A stretch of 64,000 bases of DNA from Nostoc sp. PCC 7107 (GTDB taxonomy: Bacteria > Cyanobacteriota > Cyanobacteriia > Cyanobacteriales > Nostocaceae): assembly GCF_000316625.1 (NCBI RefSeq), contig NC_019676.1, forward strand, positions 1,785,001 to 1,849,000, written 5' to 3'. Made by a program: the position numbers and the translations under genes. A model generated the notes under the pieces. It was given only the letters and a program-made list of their open reading frames with translations, ran no database searches and was not told where the DNA came from. Shown one piece after another: positions 44,551 through 54,349 of this stretch (the stretch's first letter is position 1; every line of letters begins with the position of its first letter).

Positions 44551-45687
44551 ATGCAGATTTTCACAAATCAATCTCTACGAGCTAAACCTCATATTGCTGT
44601 GTTTTCTTCTACTAAAGTAGGAAACTTTGTTGTTACCACACCGCTATTAAGAGGGCTAAAAGAGAAATATCCTGATTGCACACTAGATTTTTTTGGCAGT
44701 GAGACTACCAAAGATTTTGAAATTCATTGTCCCTATATTGATTGGCGTTTTTCACTTTATACACAGCGACTAGATTTTTTAGATGCCTTATCACAAGCAG
44801 TAAATCAACGTCAACAACTCGCCGGAATTTATGATTTAGCAATTAATTGTGATGGATTTAGCGAAATCAATTTAGTAATGATTAGTGCTATCCGTCCTAC
44901 GTATATTGCTGGCGTTGCTTTATCTTTAGATTTCCGAGACAAACTAAAAGTAGCAGAGCATCCAATACACAAAATATTACTAGATAAAGATTGGAATAGC
45001 CGAGAGTTTTTGCAAAGACATCAAGATATATTACAAAGCAACTATATCAGCGAAATATTCTGTCGAGTTGCATATATAGAAACTGATTTTTATAAACTGG
45101 AATTACCCAATCAAGAACCTCATTTTTTAGTGCCTGATGTATTGATTCATGTGACAGCCACACGTCCGGCAAAAATGTGGTCTGTATATTATTGGCAACA
45201 AGTTATCAACTGGTGCGAATCTCAAGGATTAACAATTGGCTTAATTGGTAGCCATCCCCAAGAGCAGCAAACTTTGTATAATGCTGGTCATACTGAAGAA
45301 TATTTGTTGGAGACAACAAGTATTATTGATCTGCGAGGAAAGACTTCTTTAATTGAACTAGCAGGTGCTTTTCGCCGCACAAAAGTATGTATTTCTGTAG
45401 ATTCCGGCCCTCTGCATATTGCGGCGGCTGTAGGTTGCCCAACATTGGCAGTTTTTGGGAATGATGCTGATGGTGATGGTGCAAGTCCTATAAGACTTTG
45501 GGCATCTCGGCAATCACACGTAAAACTAACTATTTCAGATTTTAAATGTACGTTATGTCAGGAGAATTCTTTTAAAAATAAAGAGTGTTTATTAGATAAT
45601 CATCCTTGTATGGCATATCTTTCTCCTGAGTCAGTGATTCATCAACTTCAAGGTCTTTTACTCAGCAGCAATTTTTTGCCATGCTAA
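44551..45687 (+). CDS. Glycosyltransferase family 9 protein
   Basis: 378 residues of the GT9 (heptosyltransferase-type, GT-B) layout: start HIAVFSSTKVGNFVVTTPLLRGLKEKYP, then mid-protein VLIHVTATRPAKMWSVYYWQQVINWC and the nucleotide-sugar site IDLRGKTSLIELAGAFRRTKVCISVDSGPLHIAAAVGCPTLAVFG (about 265-310). Late Cys residues (FKCTLCQENSFKNKEC) may bind a metal. Cyanobacteria lack heptose LPS cores, so the sugar added is unknown. Its 3' end overlaps the convergent ROK kinase gene by 30 bp. Confidence 0.85.
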   Translation: MQIFTNQSLRAKPHIAVFSSTKVGNFVVTTPLLRGLKEKYPDCTLDFFGSETTKDFEIHCPYIDWRFSLYTQRLDFLDALSQAVNQRQQLAGIYDLAINCDGFSEINLVMISAIRPTYIAGVALSLDFRDKLKVAEHPIHKILLDKDWNSREFLQRHQDILQSNYISEIFCRVAYIETDFYKLELPNQEPHFLVPDVLIHVTATRPAKMWSVYYWQQVINWCESQGLTIGLIGSHPQEQQTLYNAGHTEEYLLETTSIIDLRGKTSLIELAGAFRRTKVCISVDSGPLHIAAAVGCPTLAVFGNDADGDGASPIRLWASRQSHVKLTISDFKCTLCQENSFKNKECLLDNHPCMAYLSPESVIHQLQGLLLSSNFLPC

Positions 45688-46554
45688 TTTGGCAGCACCT
45701 ACCATTCCCGCAGAATTACCCAATTGGGCTGGCAAAATTTGTAACTCTGTGCGGGAAGTATACATAACTCGCCGCTCAATTTCTACCTTGGCTGCTGGTA
45801 AGAAAAATTCAAAACTAGCACTAACCCCGCCACCAATGACGATCGCTTGTGGTGTTAAAACATAAATTAAACTAACTAAACCAATACCTAAATCTCTGCC
45901 ATATTCTTGCCAAAAGGCTAAAGCCTCAGTATCTCCAGCTTGGGCTAAAGCACCCAATTGGTCAGGTTCTTTTCCTGTGCGGCGACGAATAGCAATAATT
46001 GAAGCATACTGCTCTAAAGAACCTTGATTGCCACTATTACACATCGGCCCTTCAGGGTTGAAGCTAATTAAACCTAATTCTCCAGCGGCTCCTTGATGCC
46101 CCATAAACAGCTTACCATCAAGGATAATTGCGCCACCAACACCTGTCCCCAAGGTCAACAGAATAAAATTTTGCAAGTTGCGCCCCGCACCTAACCAAGC
46201 TTCTCCCACTCCCGCACAGTTAGCATCGTTAGCAATAACCGTGGGTTTGCCTGTTTTAATTTCTAACCATTCAGCTAAAGGCACATCTAGCCATCCAGGT
46301 AAGTTAATTGCGATTTTGGCAATACGTCCAGACGCATCCGCAGGACCTGGCATACCCACACCAATAGCTATAGTTTGATTATCAGGGTCAATTTGGGCGA
46401 TCGCATCTACTATCACCTCTAAAACGGCTTCTGGTGTCGCTGGTTGGGGAGTCGCCACAGTTAAGCATTTTAAGCACGCACCATCTTCGCTAAACCGCCC
46501 CAACTTAATCGCTGTTCCCCCAATATCAATCCCAATTACTTCCGGTTGATCCAC
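45658..46554 (-). CDS. ROK-family sugar kinase (glucokinase-like)
   Basis: I choose GTG 46554 (MDQPEVIGIDIGGTAIKLG), giving 298 aa; the longer frame starts at TTG without support. ROK motifs: the ATP-binding DIGGTAIKLGRF (about 11), the sugar-binding VIANDANCAGVGEAWLG (about 120), LTLGTGVGGAIILDGKLFMGHQGAAGELG (about 148) and the adenosine motif VIGGGVSASFEFF (about 250). The usual CxCGxxGCxE zinc site reads CNSGNQGSLE, so only one Cys of the set remains. A glucokinase role is likely but untested. Convergent 30-bp overlap with the GT9 gene. Confidence 0.82.
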   Translation of the reverse strand: MDQPEVIGIDIGGTAIKLGRFSEDGACLKCLTVATPQPATPEAVLEVIVDAIAQIDPDNQTIAIGVGMPGPADASGRIAKIAINLPGWLDVPLAEWLEIKTGKPTVIANDANCAGVGEAWLGAGRNLQNFILLTLGTGVGGAIILDGKLFMGHQGAAGELGLISFNPEGPMCNSGNQGSLEQYASIIAIRRRTGKEPDQLGALAQAGDTEALAFWQEYGRDLGIGLVSLIYVLTPQAIVIGGGVSASFEFFLPAAKVEIERRVMYTSRTELQILPAQLGNSAGMVGAAKLAWQKIAAE

Positions 46555-46602
46555 AATTGCACATCCAAAACAGAGCAAGTAAGAAGTCTAAAACTTTATA
46601 TT

Positions 46603-48048
46603 TTACACTTCATACTTCAGAATTTCCTGCCCTACCTTGGCAAATACTCCAGCCCAATCACCCAAAGATTCTTGGCGAAACAGTCGCATTGTCGGATACC
46701 AAGGGCTATCTTCTCGCTGCAATAACCATCGCCAATCAGGAATAAAGGGCAGAACAACCCAGGTTGGTTTACCCAGTGCGCCGGCTAAGTGGGCAACTGA
46801 AGTATCTATTGTTAAGACTAAATCTAATTGCGCGATCGCCGCAGCTGTATCACTAAAATTATGCAAATAACTGCTCAAATCCTGAATTTTAATATCGGCG
46901 GGTAGTTGTGCTAAGTCTTGAGAATTTTTACCTACTTGAAGGCTGTAAAACTCGACTGCTGGTATTTTGAACAATGGTAAAAATGGCTGTAGTCCACAAG
47001 TGCGTTTACTGTCATTGCGGTTCCCAGGATTACCCGCCCAAACAATGCCGACTTTGAGTTTAGTTTCTGGTGAGGCTGCTAACTGAAAGTTGTCAGATTG
47101 CGGTGGAAATATATAAGGTATTTTCGCCGGAATCGTTTCCACATTTGTCCCCAATAGATAGGGTAAGCTCATCAAGGGTGCTTGAGTATGGAACTGGGGT
47201 AATTCTTCATCCAGAGCAAACACTTGTTCTATGCCAGGAACAGTTTTGAGTAATTCCACTTGAGCAGGTAGACAAGCCAGTATAACTCGACCACCGCGAT
47301 CGCTCACTAAGTCAGCATAGCGAATAAACTGAAATGTATCACCTAGACCTTGTTCTGCATACAGCAAGATAGTTTTACCATCTAAGGGAGAACCATCCCA
47401 CTGCGGTGTGGCAAAGTTGGGTAGTTGTTCAGGTGGAAACATTCGCCAGCGCCATTCATAAGCTGCAAAGCCAAGGTCAAAATCTCCGCTTAATAATAGT
47501 GCTTCTGCTAAATTCTGGTGGGCTTCGGCAAAATCTGGCTGTAATTCAATTGCTGTTTTATAGCAGGTAATAGCTGCTTCAACCTCTCCTATTTGGAGCA
47601 GCACTAGACCTAAGTTATTGTAGGCTAAGGGATAATTTGGCTGAAGAATAGTCGCTTGGCGATAGGAATCTTTGGCGGACTCTAAGTTACCTAGTTGTTG
47701 AAAAACTAGACCCAAGTTGTAATGGAATTGGGCAGAGTTTGGCTGTAGTGCGATCGCTTCCTGATAATGTTGAATCGCTTCTTTCCATAAACCCTGCTGT
47801 TTCAAAGCAATACCGAGATTGCTGTGAACTGAGGCCAAAGCTGGATTAATTGCCAAAGCTTGGCGGTAAAAAGCGATCGCTTTTGCTGTTTCACCTAACT
47901 GATGGGCAAGTGTACCCGATAAATACAAAGCATCAACCTGATTTGGTTGTTCTTGGAGAATTTGCAAATATATTTGTTCAGCCTGGAATGAGCGACCCGC
48001 TTGTTGATGTTGGAAGGCGATCGCTAAACTGTCAGAAATACTATTCAT
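46603..48048 (-). CDS. TPR - glycosyltransferase (GT9/GT41-like) fusion
   Basis: 481 residues. Five or six TPR repeats occupy about 1-205 (for example LGIALKQQGLWKEAIQHYQEAIALQPNSAQ in outline). A GT-B-type C-terminal domain follows: FATPQWDGSPLDGKTILLYAEQGLGDTFQFIRYA is the hallmark region near 215-250, with VGIVWAGNPGNRNDSKRTC (about 330) and LVLTIDTSVAHLAGALGKPTWVVLP (about 415) as the nucleotide-sugar site. Such TPR-GT proteins are common in cyanobacteria and modify sugar or protein targets not known. It is 16 bp from the small 66-aa gene upstream. Confidence 0.85.
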   Translation of the reverse strand: MNSISDSLAIAFQHQQAGRSFQAEQIYLQILQEQPNQVDALYLSGTLAHQLGETAKAIAFYRQALAINPALASVHSNLGIALKQQGLWKEAIQHYQEAIALQPNSAQFHYNLGLVFQQLGNLESAKDSYRQATILQPNYPLAYNNLGLVLLQIGEVEAAITCYKTAIELQPDFAEAHQNLAEALLLSGDFDLGFAAYEWRWRMFPPEQLPNFATPQWDGSPLDGKTILLYAEQGLGDTFQFIRYADLVSDRGGRVILACLPAQVELLKTVPGIEQVFALDEELPQFHTQAPLMSLPYLLGTNVETIPAKIPYIFPPQSDNFQLAASPETKLKVGIVWAGNPGNRNDSKRTCGLQPFLPLFKIPAVEFYSLQVGKNSQDLAQLPADIKIQDLSSYLHNFSDTAAAIAQLDLVLTIDTSVAHLAGALGKPTWVVLPFIPDWRWLLQREDSPWYPTMRLFRQESLGDWAGVFAKVGQEILKYEV

Positions 48049-48064
48049 TACTTACAGCTACAGC

Positions 48065-48265
48065 TTACTTATGTTCTTTTAAGTTGTAATCAACTTTTTC
48101 ATCAGAACGCGCAGAAGCAACCTGCAAATTCACAACTGGGTAATTATTCGCCTGTGATTGCCCTTGCAAAGCCATAACTGGTGTACCACGCAGAATACCA
48201 GTCAAAGCCATAGATAGCATAAACCCACCAGCAGCGGCAGCAATTAAAGAAAGGTTATCTTTCAC
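48065..48265 (-). CDS. Small exported or membrane protein, 66 aa
   Basis: The N-terminus forms one span or signal (SLIAAAAGGFMLSMALTGIL, about 6-25) with an MKDN start; the remaining 40 residues are polar. No lipobox is present. It lies 16 bp upstream of the TPR-glycosyltransferase gene on the same strand and could be co-transcribed. No family is recognised, though small proteins of this form are common in Nostocales. Confidence 0.62.
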   Translation of the reverse strand: MKDNLSLIAAAAGGFMLSMALTGILRGTPVMALQGQSQANNYPVVNLQVASARSDEKVDYNLKEHK

Positions 48266-48388
48266 ACAAATCTCTCAGTAAAAATTACAAATTTAGTTAA
48301 GCGTCAATGGTCAAAAGCAATTAAATTTGACCAACAGAGGAAGAGGAAACCTGAAAAATCCATATTTCAGACTTCATACTTCAGTTGA

Positions 48389-49285
48389 CTATTTCCGAAT
48401 CCCATTTTCTCCCCGCAAACGGGGATTGACAAATTCGTTTAACCCCTCACCAAGTAGGGATAACCCTACCACCATGAATGTCATTGCTAAACCAGGAAAC
48501 AAGGTTGTCCACCAAACACCTGTGGGGAGTGCTTCGAGAGCCTGTTTTAAATCATGTCCCCATTCGGGAACTTCTTCGGGTAATCCCAGACCCAAAAAGC
48601 CTAAACCGCCCAACACCAAAATTGCATCGGCGGCGTTGAGAGTAAATAATACAGGTACGCTTTGAATGACGTTGAAAAATAAATAGCGAGACAGCACAAT
48701 CCAAGTTGAAGCGCCCATTGCTTGGGCGGCTTCAATGAATACTTCTGTTTTCACGCTCACGGTATGGTTGCGAACCACCCGATAATATTGGGGGATGTAA
48801 GCAATACTAATTGCGATCGCGGCATTAAATATGCCTCGCCCAACAACAAAAGCCAAAGTTACAGAAAGTAATAATCCTGGTAAGGTGTAGATGCTATCCA
48901 TGAGGAACAGCAACACTTTATCTAATTTGCCGCCAAGATAACCACTCACCATCCCCAATGGCACACCAATAATCATACTCAGCGCTGTGGCTAAAATCAC
49001 TACTTGCAACGCAGCTTGAGCGCCAAATAAGGTACGGGAGAAGACATCATGACCCAAGCGGCTAGTACCAAACCAATGTTTAGCTGATGGTGCTTCTTGA
49101 ATGGGGTTAGCCAGAAAATCTTTGGGGTTTTGCAGCCATCCCCAAGCCTGCAATACAGGGGCAAAAAATGCCAAAAAGATAAAAAACAAGGTGATGGCTA
49201 ACCCAATAATCATTAACTTTTGAGAAAGGTTAGAACTTTTAGCAAACCGTAAAAATGTTGGCAGCTGACGTTTTGTTATGGCCAT
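48389..49285 (-). CDS. ABC transporter permease, DppC/OppC type
   Basis: 298 residues with six membrane spans. DppC/OppC-type features: the N-terminal LRFAKSSNLSQKLMIIGLAITLFFIFLAFF segment, HWFGTSRLGHDVFSRTLFGAQAALQV (about 70), and the EAA-like loop FIEAAQAMGASTWIVLSRYLFFNV (about 185) that docks the ATPase. It is one half of a peptide or nickel importer; the other permease, binding protein and ATPase genes are not here, so the transporter is split across the genome. The C-terminus ends NPRLRGENGIRK, as usual. Confidence 0.9.
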   Translation of the reverse strand: MAITKRQLPTFLRFAKSSNLSQKLMIIGLAITLFFIFLAFFAPVLQAWGWLQNPKDFLANPIQEAPSAKHWFGTSRLGHDVFSRTLFGAQAALQVVILATALSMIIGVPLGMVSGYLGGKLDKVLLFLMDSIYTLPGLLLSVTLAFVVGRGIFNAAIAISIAYIPQYYRVVRNHTVSVKTEVFIEAAQAMGASTWIVLSRYLFFNVIQSVPVLFTLNAADAILVLGGLGFLGLGLPEEVPEWGHDLKQALEALPTGVWWTTLFPGLAMTFMVVGLSLLGEGLNEFVNPRLRGENGIRK

Positions 49286-49326
49286 GTGCGATCGCCTGCA
49301 TCAAGCAAGATACGCTGACCATTATA

Positions 49327-49354
49327 GAAGTGTGAAGTGTGAAGTATGAAGTAT
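49327..49354. repeat. Heptamer tandem array (GAAGTRT)4
   Basis: Units GAAGTGT, GAAGTGT, GAAGTAT, GAAGTAT are followed by scattered further GTGAAGTAT copies to about 49377. They lie in the leader of the DppC-type gene. The heptamer is the reverse complement form of the TTCATAC unit at 22864-22891. Confidence 0.82.
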
Positions 49355-49382
49355 GAAATAAACTGTGAAGTATGAAATGAAG

Positions 49383-49476
49383 TTAGGATTACGCCAAAAC
49401 GCTCTCTAACTCTTATTTCTCAGTTGTCTCTGTATCTTCTCTTGTTTGCTTTTTAATTACTTGGGTGTAAGTCCTA
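49383..49476. repeat. AGGACTTACGCA-family element, copy C (degenerate)
   Basis: Left end TTAGGATTACGCC and right end GGTGTAAGTCCTA match the family ends with a few mismatches, and the interior CTAACTCTTATTTCTCAGTTG resembles copy A. It lies between the NTRC gene and the DppC-type gene. Confidence 0.55.
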
Positions 49477-49532
49477 GAAAGATGAAGGATAAAATCTTAA
49501 ATTTCCGACTTCATCCTTCATACTTAAGACTT

Positions 49533-50921
49533 TTAAAGATTGCTTTCAATCAACTGGCGGTACTCGCTCTTTTGTTTCACGCCTTTGACTTCCTTCACCA
49601 GTTCTTTGTCTTTGAAGAATTGCACTGTTGGTGTACCTGTTACCCCAGCGTTTTCGGCAATGTCGCGGTCTTTATCAATGTCAATTTCCACAAAGTGAAT
49701 TTTGCCATCGAATTCATCCACTACTTTATTGAGTATGGGTTTGAGGGTATGACAAGGGCCGCAACCAGGAGCAACGTATTTGACAATCAGCAGGCGATCG
49801 CTTTCATGGAATAATTTCCGTAGAGCATAACCACCTTCATGGCGTGTTGCCTGTAAACTAAACCCTGCGGCTTCTTCAGCTTCCGTTTTCTTTGGTGCTG
49901 GCTGAGTTTCTAACTCATTATTAATTGTTGGTTCTTGATGAAACTCTTGAATCAAAGCATTAGAAGACAACCAACGTTCTGCCAATAACGCCGCCATACA
50001 GCCAGTACCCGCAGCTGTAATTGCTTGGCGATATTCATGGTCTTGCACGTCACCAGCAGCATAAACACCTTCAACACTGGTTTCTACAGAACCATGTTTG
50101 GTGACAATGTAACCCACATCATCCAGTTCGAGTTGTCCCTTAAATAAAGATGTATTCGGAGTGTGACCGATCGCATAAAATAAACCTTTAGCATGGATTT
50201 CGCTTTCTGCACCAGTTTGATTATTGCGAACTTTCACCCCATCCATGTGACCATTGCCAAACACGTCGACAACTTCTGTGTTCCAATGCACCTGGATTTT
50301 TGGGTTACTCAAAACTCGGTCTTGCATAGCTTTAGAAGCCCGCATCTTATCAGACCGCACTAACAAATTAACTTTGGAACCGTATTTAGTCAGGTAAATA
50401 GATTCTTCTGCGGCTGAGTCGCCAGCCCCAATTATCGCCAACTCTGCGCCGTGGAAAATTGGTGTCGCACCATCGCAAATCGCACAGGCAGAAATTCCGC
50501 GACTCCAAAATAAATGTTCGCTATCTAAACCCAAGCGCCTTGCTGTGGCTCCAGTGGCAATAATTAAACTGTGGGCTTTAACTTCTCTTTCTTCAGAGCG
50601 GACTGTAAACGGACGCTGACTTAAATCAACAGATATCACATCCTCAGTATGTAACTCAGCCCCCCAACGTTCAGCCTGTGCCTTCATCCGATCCATTAGG
50701 TCTGGCCCAGTAATCCCTTGCGGAAACCCCGGAAAGTTCTCTACTTCCGTCGTGGTCATCAGTTGCCCACCCGGCAATCCTCCAGCTTGGAAACCTTCAA
50801 AAACAACGGGTTTCAGGTTCGCTCGTCCCGCATAGATGGCAGCGGTGTATCCTGCTGGCCCAGAACCGATAATCACCACGTTTTCTACAGTCGGGTTAGT
50901 CATAAATTTAACTGAACTCAT
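49533..50921 (-). CDS. ntrC-type TrxB-Trx: NADPH-thioredoxin reductase/thioredoxin fusion (NTRC)
   Basis: 462 residues. The reductase part has the FAD motif [18 protein letters not shown] (about 15), [20 protein letters not shown], the redox pair in [11 protein letters not shown] (about 144) and an NADPH motif [12 protein letters not shown] (about 168). The thioredoxin domain has [12 protein letters not shown] (about 395). NTRC uses NADPH to reduce 2-Cys peroxiredoxin and other targets in chloroplasts and cyanobacteria. The start could also be at ATG 50903 (MTNPTVEN), the common family start. Monocistronic; a redox hub of the cytosol. The gene name ntrC is not meant as the nitrogen regulator. 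Confidence 0.93.
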   Translation of the reverse strand: MSSVKFMTNPTVENVVIIGSGPAGYTAAIYAGRANLKPVVFEGFQAGGLPGGQLMTTTEVENFPGFPQGITGPDLMDRMKAQAERWGAELHTEDVISVDLSQRPFTVRSEEREVKAHSLIIATGATARRLGLDSEHLFWSRGISACAICDGATPIFHGAELAIIGAGDSAAEESIYLTKYGSKVNLLVRSDKMRASKAMQDRVLSNPKIQVHWNTEVVDVFGNGHMDGVKVRNNQTGAESEIHAKGLFYAIGHTPNTSLFKGQLELDDVGYIVTKHGSVETSVEGVYAAGDVQDHEYRQAITAAGTGCMAALLAERWLSSNALIQEFHQEPTINNELETQPAPKKTEAEEAAGFSLQATRHEGGYALRKLFHESDRLLIVKYVAPGCGPCHTLKPILNKVVDEFDGKIHFVEIDIDKDRDIAENAGVTGTPTVQFFKDKELVKEVKGVKQKSEYRQLIESNL

Positions 50922-51150
50922 AACGACTACGTTTAATCTAGCATAACAAATTAATGGAGTGGAATCAAACCCTGATTCTAGAAATACTTTTCCATCCGTA
51001 ATAACTTCTCAACACCGTAATTTGACGGCTATCTTACCAGAGTAAGAAAGATTTTTTACCAGAAGTGATAGATCGGAGATTACAAGTGGGTAAGTTACAA
51101 CTAGAACTCACCAATCAACGTTCGTACCCCGAACTTTCAGGAGAAACCCC

Positions 51151-51678
51151 ATGCTCAAGCCAGAATTGCAAGCTAAATACTTACATTACCTCAGCAACCG
51201 TAAGAACAAACAAGAAGAAGGTTTTACCTTAATTGAACTGCTAGTTGTAGTAATTATTATTGGTGTACTGGCGGCGATCGCGCTACCGTCCCTGCTTGGT
51301 CAAGTTAACAAAGCCAAACAGTCAGAAGCCAGAAACTACGTTGGTACAGTTAACCGTTCTCAACAAGCTTACTACTTAGAATACCAAGGTTTTGCTACCA
51401 GTATTTCTCAGTTGCAAGTAGGTATTAAGACTCAATCTGATAACTATTCTTACGTTATTGCTGGTACTAGTACTCTTACCCAATTTAACGCAACACCTAT
51501 TAAACCTGCGCTGAAATCTTATTACGGTGTAGTAGGTACAACACTAGGTAGCGCTGCTACGTCTGAAGCACTCACAGTGGCAATAGCTTGTGAATCACCC
51601 ACCCCTGTGACGACATCTCCCGCTACGGCTACCAGCTCTACAGCCTGTCAGAACAACTTCGCTTCCCTAGCTAGATAA
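51151..51678 (+). CDS. Type IV pilin-like protein (PilA family)
   Basis: 175 residues. A 28-residue leader ending in EEG is followed by FTLIELLVVVIIIGVLAAIAL, the N-methylated pilin helix with Glu at +5. The rest is a globular pilin domain with two Cys (VAIACESP and TACQNN) that could form the C-terminal disulfide loop, and a Thr/Ser-rich stretch near 150-165 that offers O-glycosylation sites. Ribosome site CAGGAG lies 8 nt before the ATG. It would be processed by PilD and serve in gliding, hormogonium motility or DNA uptake. Major versus minor pilin cannot be decided. Confidence 0.9.
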   Translation: MLKPELQAKYLHYLSNRKNKQEEGFTLIELLVVVIIIGVLAAIALPSLLGQVNKAKQSEARNYVGTVNRSQQAYYLEYQGFATSISQLQVGIKTQSDNYSYVIAGTSTLTQFNATPIKPALKSYYGVVGTTLGSAATSEALTVAIACESPTPVTTSPATATSSTACQNNFASLAR

Positions 51679-51739
51679 AAAACTTAATATTTTTCCTAGT
51701 CATCTTACTAGGCAATTTCAAATAAAGTTATTCCTCTGT

Positions 51740-51783
51740 TGGGTAGTGTGTTATCACATTACCCAATTTCTGCAATTTTTTTC
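51740..51783 (+). terminator. Terminator after the pilin gene
   Basis: TGGGTAGTGTG (51740-51750) pairs with CACATTACCCA (51755-51765), one mismatch, loop TTAT; a T-run follows at about 51776-51782. The run is 10 nt past the stem, so the signal is moderate. Confidence 0.6.
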
Positions 51784-51884
51784 ATTAGACATCTCCAGAA
51801 ATAATGTAGAGAATAGCATTACTAAGTCTCTACAAGGTTTCTGGATAAGGCATATTTAATTGCTTGAGATGTCCGTGAGATGAA

Positions 51885-51999
51885 GGATGTCTTAGAAGTA
51901 TTAAATATTTTGCCTGATCCCCCCTAGCACCCCTTAAAAAGGGGGATTTAGGAGGATCTAAAAGTCTCAAATACAACATCACAAAGTTTTCAGACATCC
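51885..51999. repeat. Nested inverted repeats, GGATGTCT ends
   Basis: GGATGTCT (51885-51892) and AGACATCC (51992-51999) are exact complements. Inside lies GATCC...GGATC (51916-51958) with a CCCCTTAAAAAGGGGG hairpin core. A CCCTTTTTAAGGGGG relative of the core is in the element at 54350-54483. Confidence 0.6.
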
Positions 52000-52066
52000 T
52001 CTAGGGAAATTCATAGTTTCCTGTCTTTTTGCAATCTCTCCTATTCAGATTCAAAATTTTTGACCT

Positions 52067-54286
52067 ATGGTTGCTCTAAATACTTCTCTCAGCTTAAATC
52101 AGCGTGCAAATGAATATTTTCTGAACGGAAATTACATTCAAGCTGCTAACCTTTATGAACAAGCAATTGCTGTCAATCCAGAAATTAAATCTAACTATTG
52201 GCATTTAGGATTAATCTTCCTCTTACAGGAACAAGAAGTAGAAGCACAAACGACTTGGTTCATGGCAATGATGGAAGGAGAAGCAGAACAAGTTAATATT
52301 TGGAATGCTGAATTATTAGAAATTTTAGAAACAGAAGCCGACCGCCAAGAGAAGCTAGAAAAATATAATATTTGCGAAAAAATCAGGCAAAACATTAGGC
52401 AAATTGCTCCTGACAATATTCACAATCTCCTGCATCTAATTAATCTACATATTAAGCTTGAAACTTATACAGAGGAAACATTCAGTGAACTAGATATCAT
52501 TGAGATTATTAATTCCAATACAAAAACAAACATCAATTTAGAAATTTTAGGTAAAACCATAAGTAGTGTTTTACACTATATACAGATATATCCTTCTAGT
52601 ATAGAGTTCTTTGAAGCTTGTTCTCTACATTTTACAGAAAATCCTCAAGCTTTAATGAATATCTTCATAGCTGCGGCTGTAGACATTGCTTACTCGCGTA
52701 GACAACCAAAAATAGCAGCGCAGTTATGTGAAATTTATTTACGACTGGATAACAATAATCCAGGAGTGTTAGGTCATTTATCTAGTTTTTATCAAAATTC
52801 TGATGACTATGAATTAGGCATAGAAACAGCTAAAACTTTTTATTCTTTGGTGGAAAGATTACCAGAAAAGATTTTTGCCAACCGTCAGATATTAAGGGGA
52901 TTAATGAGTGCTGGTGGTCAGTGGCAAGAATCTTACTCTGTCAATCAAAGGCAACAAGATTTATTAGCAGAACTTATAGCTACGAATCCTCAAGATTTGA
53001 CACCAATGGATGTATCTATACTGTTAAATTCCAATTATTTTGCATTTTATATAGAAGACAATATAGCGAAAAATAGGTCTGTACAAAATAAAATACTGCA
53101 AATATGTCAAGAAAATCATAATATTTATGCCCAAGCACAAGTAGAAAAATATTCTCAAGGACATTTAGAAAGAAAAAAACAAAGAATATCTCAGAAAAAA
53201 CTGAAAATAGGATATATCTCCCATTGTTTCAAAAGTCATTCTGTGGGTTGGTTAGCACGATGGTTATTGCAGTATCATGACCGAGATAAGTTTGAAATTA
53301 ATGGTTATTTTGTTAATAGTGATAATGTATCTGATCTCTTGCATCAGTGGTATATTAACCAAATGGATAAGGTATTCAAATCCTATAATGTTTGGTCACT
53401 AGCAGAAGAAATTTATCAAGATGAAATTGATATTTTAATCGACTTGGATAGCATCACACTTGATATAACTTGTGAAGTGATGACCTTCAAACCAGCACCA
53501 ATTCAGGTGACATGGTTAGGTTGGGATGCTTCGGGTAGTCCATCGATAGATTATTTTATTGCTGACCCCTACGTTCTTTCAGAATCCGCACAGGAACACT
53601 ATCAAGAAAAAATTTGGCGCTTACCTCAAACCTATATAGCTGTAGATGGTTTTGAGGTAAATGTGCCTAAAGTACGACGAGATGAATTGGATATTCCCAA
53701 TGATGCAGTTGTTTATTTTTCTGGACAAAGGGGATTTAAAAGGCATCCAGATATTACAAGATTGCAGTTAAAAATTCTAAAAGAAGTTCCAAATAGCTAT
53801 TTCTTGATTAAAGGTTTGGCCGATGAAGAATCAACTCACAAATTCTTTGCCCAAATAGCGAAAGAAGAAGAAGTTGATTATGCAAGATTGCGATTTTTAG
53901 CAGATGCTCCGACAGAAGGTGTTCACCGAGCTAATTTAGATATTGCTGATATAGTTTTAGACACTTATCCTTACAATGGGGCGACAACTACCTTAGAAAC
54001 TCTGTGGATGTGCATCCCGATGGTAACGCGAGTGGGTGAGCAATTTGCGGCACGTAATAGCTATACCATGATGATGAATGCTGGTATTTCTGAAGGTATT
54101 GCCTGGACTGATGAAGAGTATGTAGAGTGGGGTATACGCTTAGGCAAAGATGCGGATTTGCGGCAACAAATTGCTTGGAAGCTGAGACAATCCAGAAAAA
54201 CTTCACCTTTGTGGAATGGTAAGCAATTTGCTCGTGAAATGGAAAAAGCTTATGAGCAAATGTGGCAGAAATATACAACTAAGTAG
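52067..54286 (+). CDS. TPR protein with GT41 (OGT/SPINDLY-like) catalytic domain
   Basis: 739 residues. N-terminal TPR-like helices (about 1-115, for example RANEYFLNGNYIQAANLYEQ) and a helical mid-part (about 120-370) precede a GT41 domain with KIGYISHCFKSHSVGWLARWLL (about 382), APIQVTWLGWDASGSPSIDYF (about 482) and VLDTYPYNGATTTLETLWMC (about 640), the UDP-sugar site. Such proteins transfer O-GlcNAc or like sugars. In Nostoc punctiforme an OGT-like protein is required for hormogonium motility and PilA accumulation, so pairing with a pilin is suggestive. The acceptor here is unknown. Confidence 0.85.
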   Translation: MVALNTSLSLNQRANEYFLNGNYIQAANLYEQAIAVNPEIKSNYWHLGLIFLLQEQEVEAQTTWFMAMMEGEAEQVNIWNAELLEILETEADRQEKLEKYNICEKIRQNIRQIAPDNIHNLLHLINLHIKLETYTEETFSELDIIEIINSNTKTNINLEILGKTISSVLHYIQIYPSSIEFFEACSLHFTENPQALMNIFIAAAVDIAYSRRQPKIAAQLCEIYLRLDNNNPGVLGHLSSFYQNSDDYELGIETAKTFYSLVERLPEKIFANRQILRGLMSAGGQWQESYSVNQRQQDLLAELIATNPQDLTPMDVSILLNSNYFAFYIEDNIAKNRSVQNKILQICQENHNIYAQAQVEKYSQGHLERKKQRISQKKLKIGYISHCFKSHSVGWLARWLLQYHDRDKFEINGYFVNSDNVSDLLHQWYINQMDKVFKSYNVWSLAEEIYQDEIDILIDLDSITLDITCEVMTFKPAPIQVTWLGWDASGSPSIDYFIADPYVLSESAQEHYQEKIWRLPQTYIAVDGFEVNVPKVRRDELDIPNDAVVYFSGQRGFKRHPDITRLQLKILKEVPNSYFLIKGLADEESTHKFFAQIAKEEEVDYARLRFLADAPTEGVHRANLDIADIVLDTYPYNGATTTLETLWMCIPMVTRVGEQFAARNSYTMMMNAGISEGIAWTDEEYVEWGIRLGKDADLRQQIAWKLRQSRKTSPLWNGKQFAREMEKAYEQMWQKYTTK

Positions 54287-54349
54287 AATGGTGCAAATAA
54301 ACGAACTATGTAACAAAAAGTAAAGTGGATTGAAAACCTCTTCCCTCCT

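Larger units (their letters stand above)
51679..52066. other. Spacer between pilin and GT41 genes
   Basis: This 388-bp spacer contains the pilin terminator and a nested repeat (51885-51999). No other gene is visible, so the GT41 gene must have its own promoter or be read through. Confidence 0.5.
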
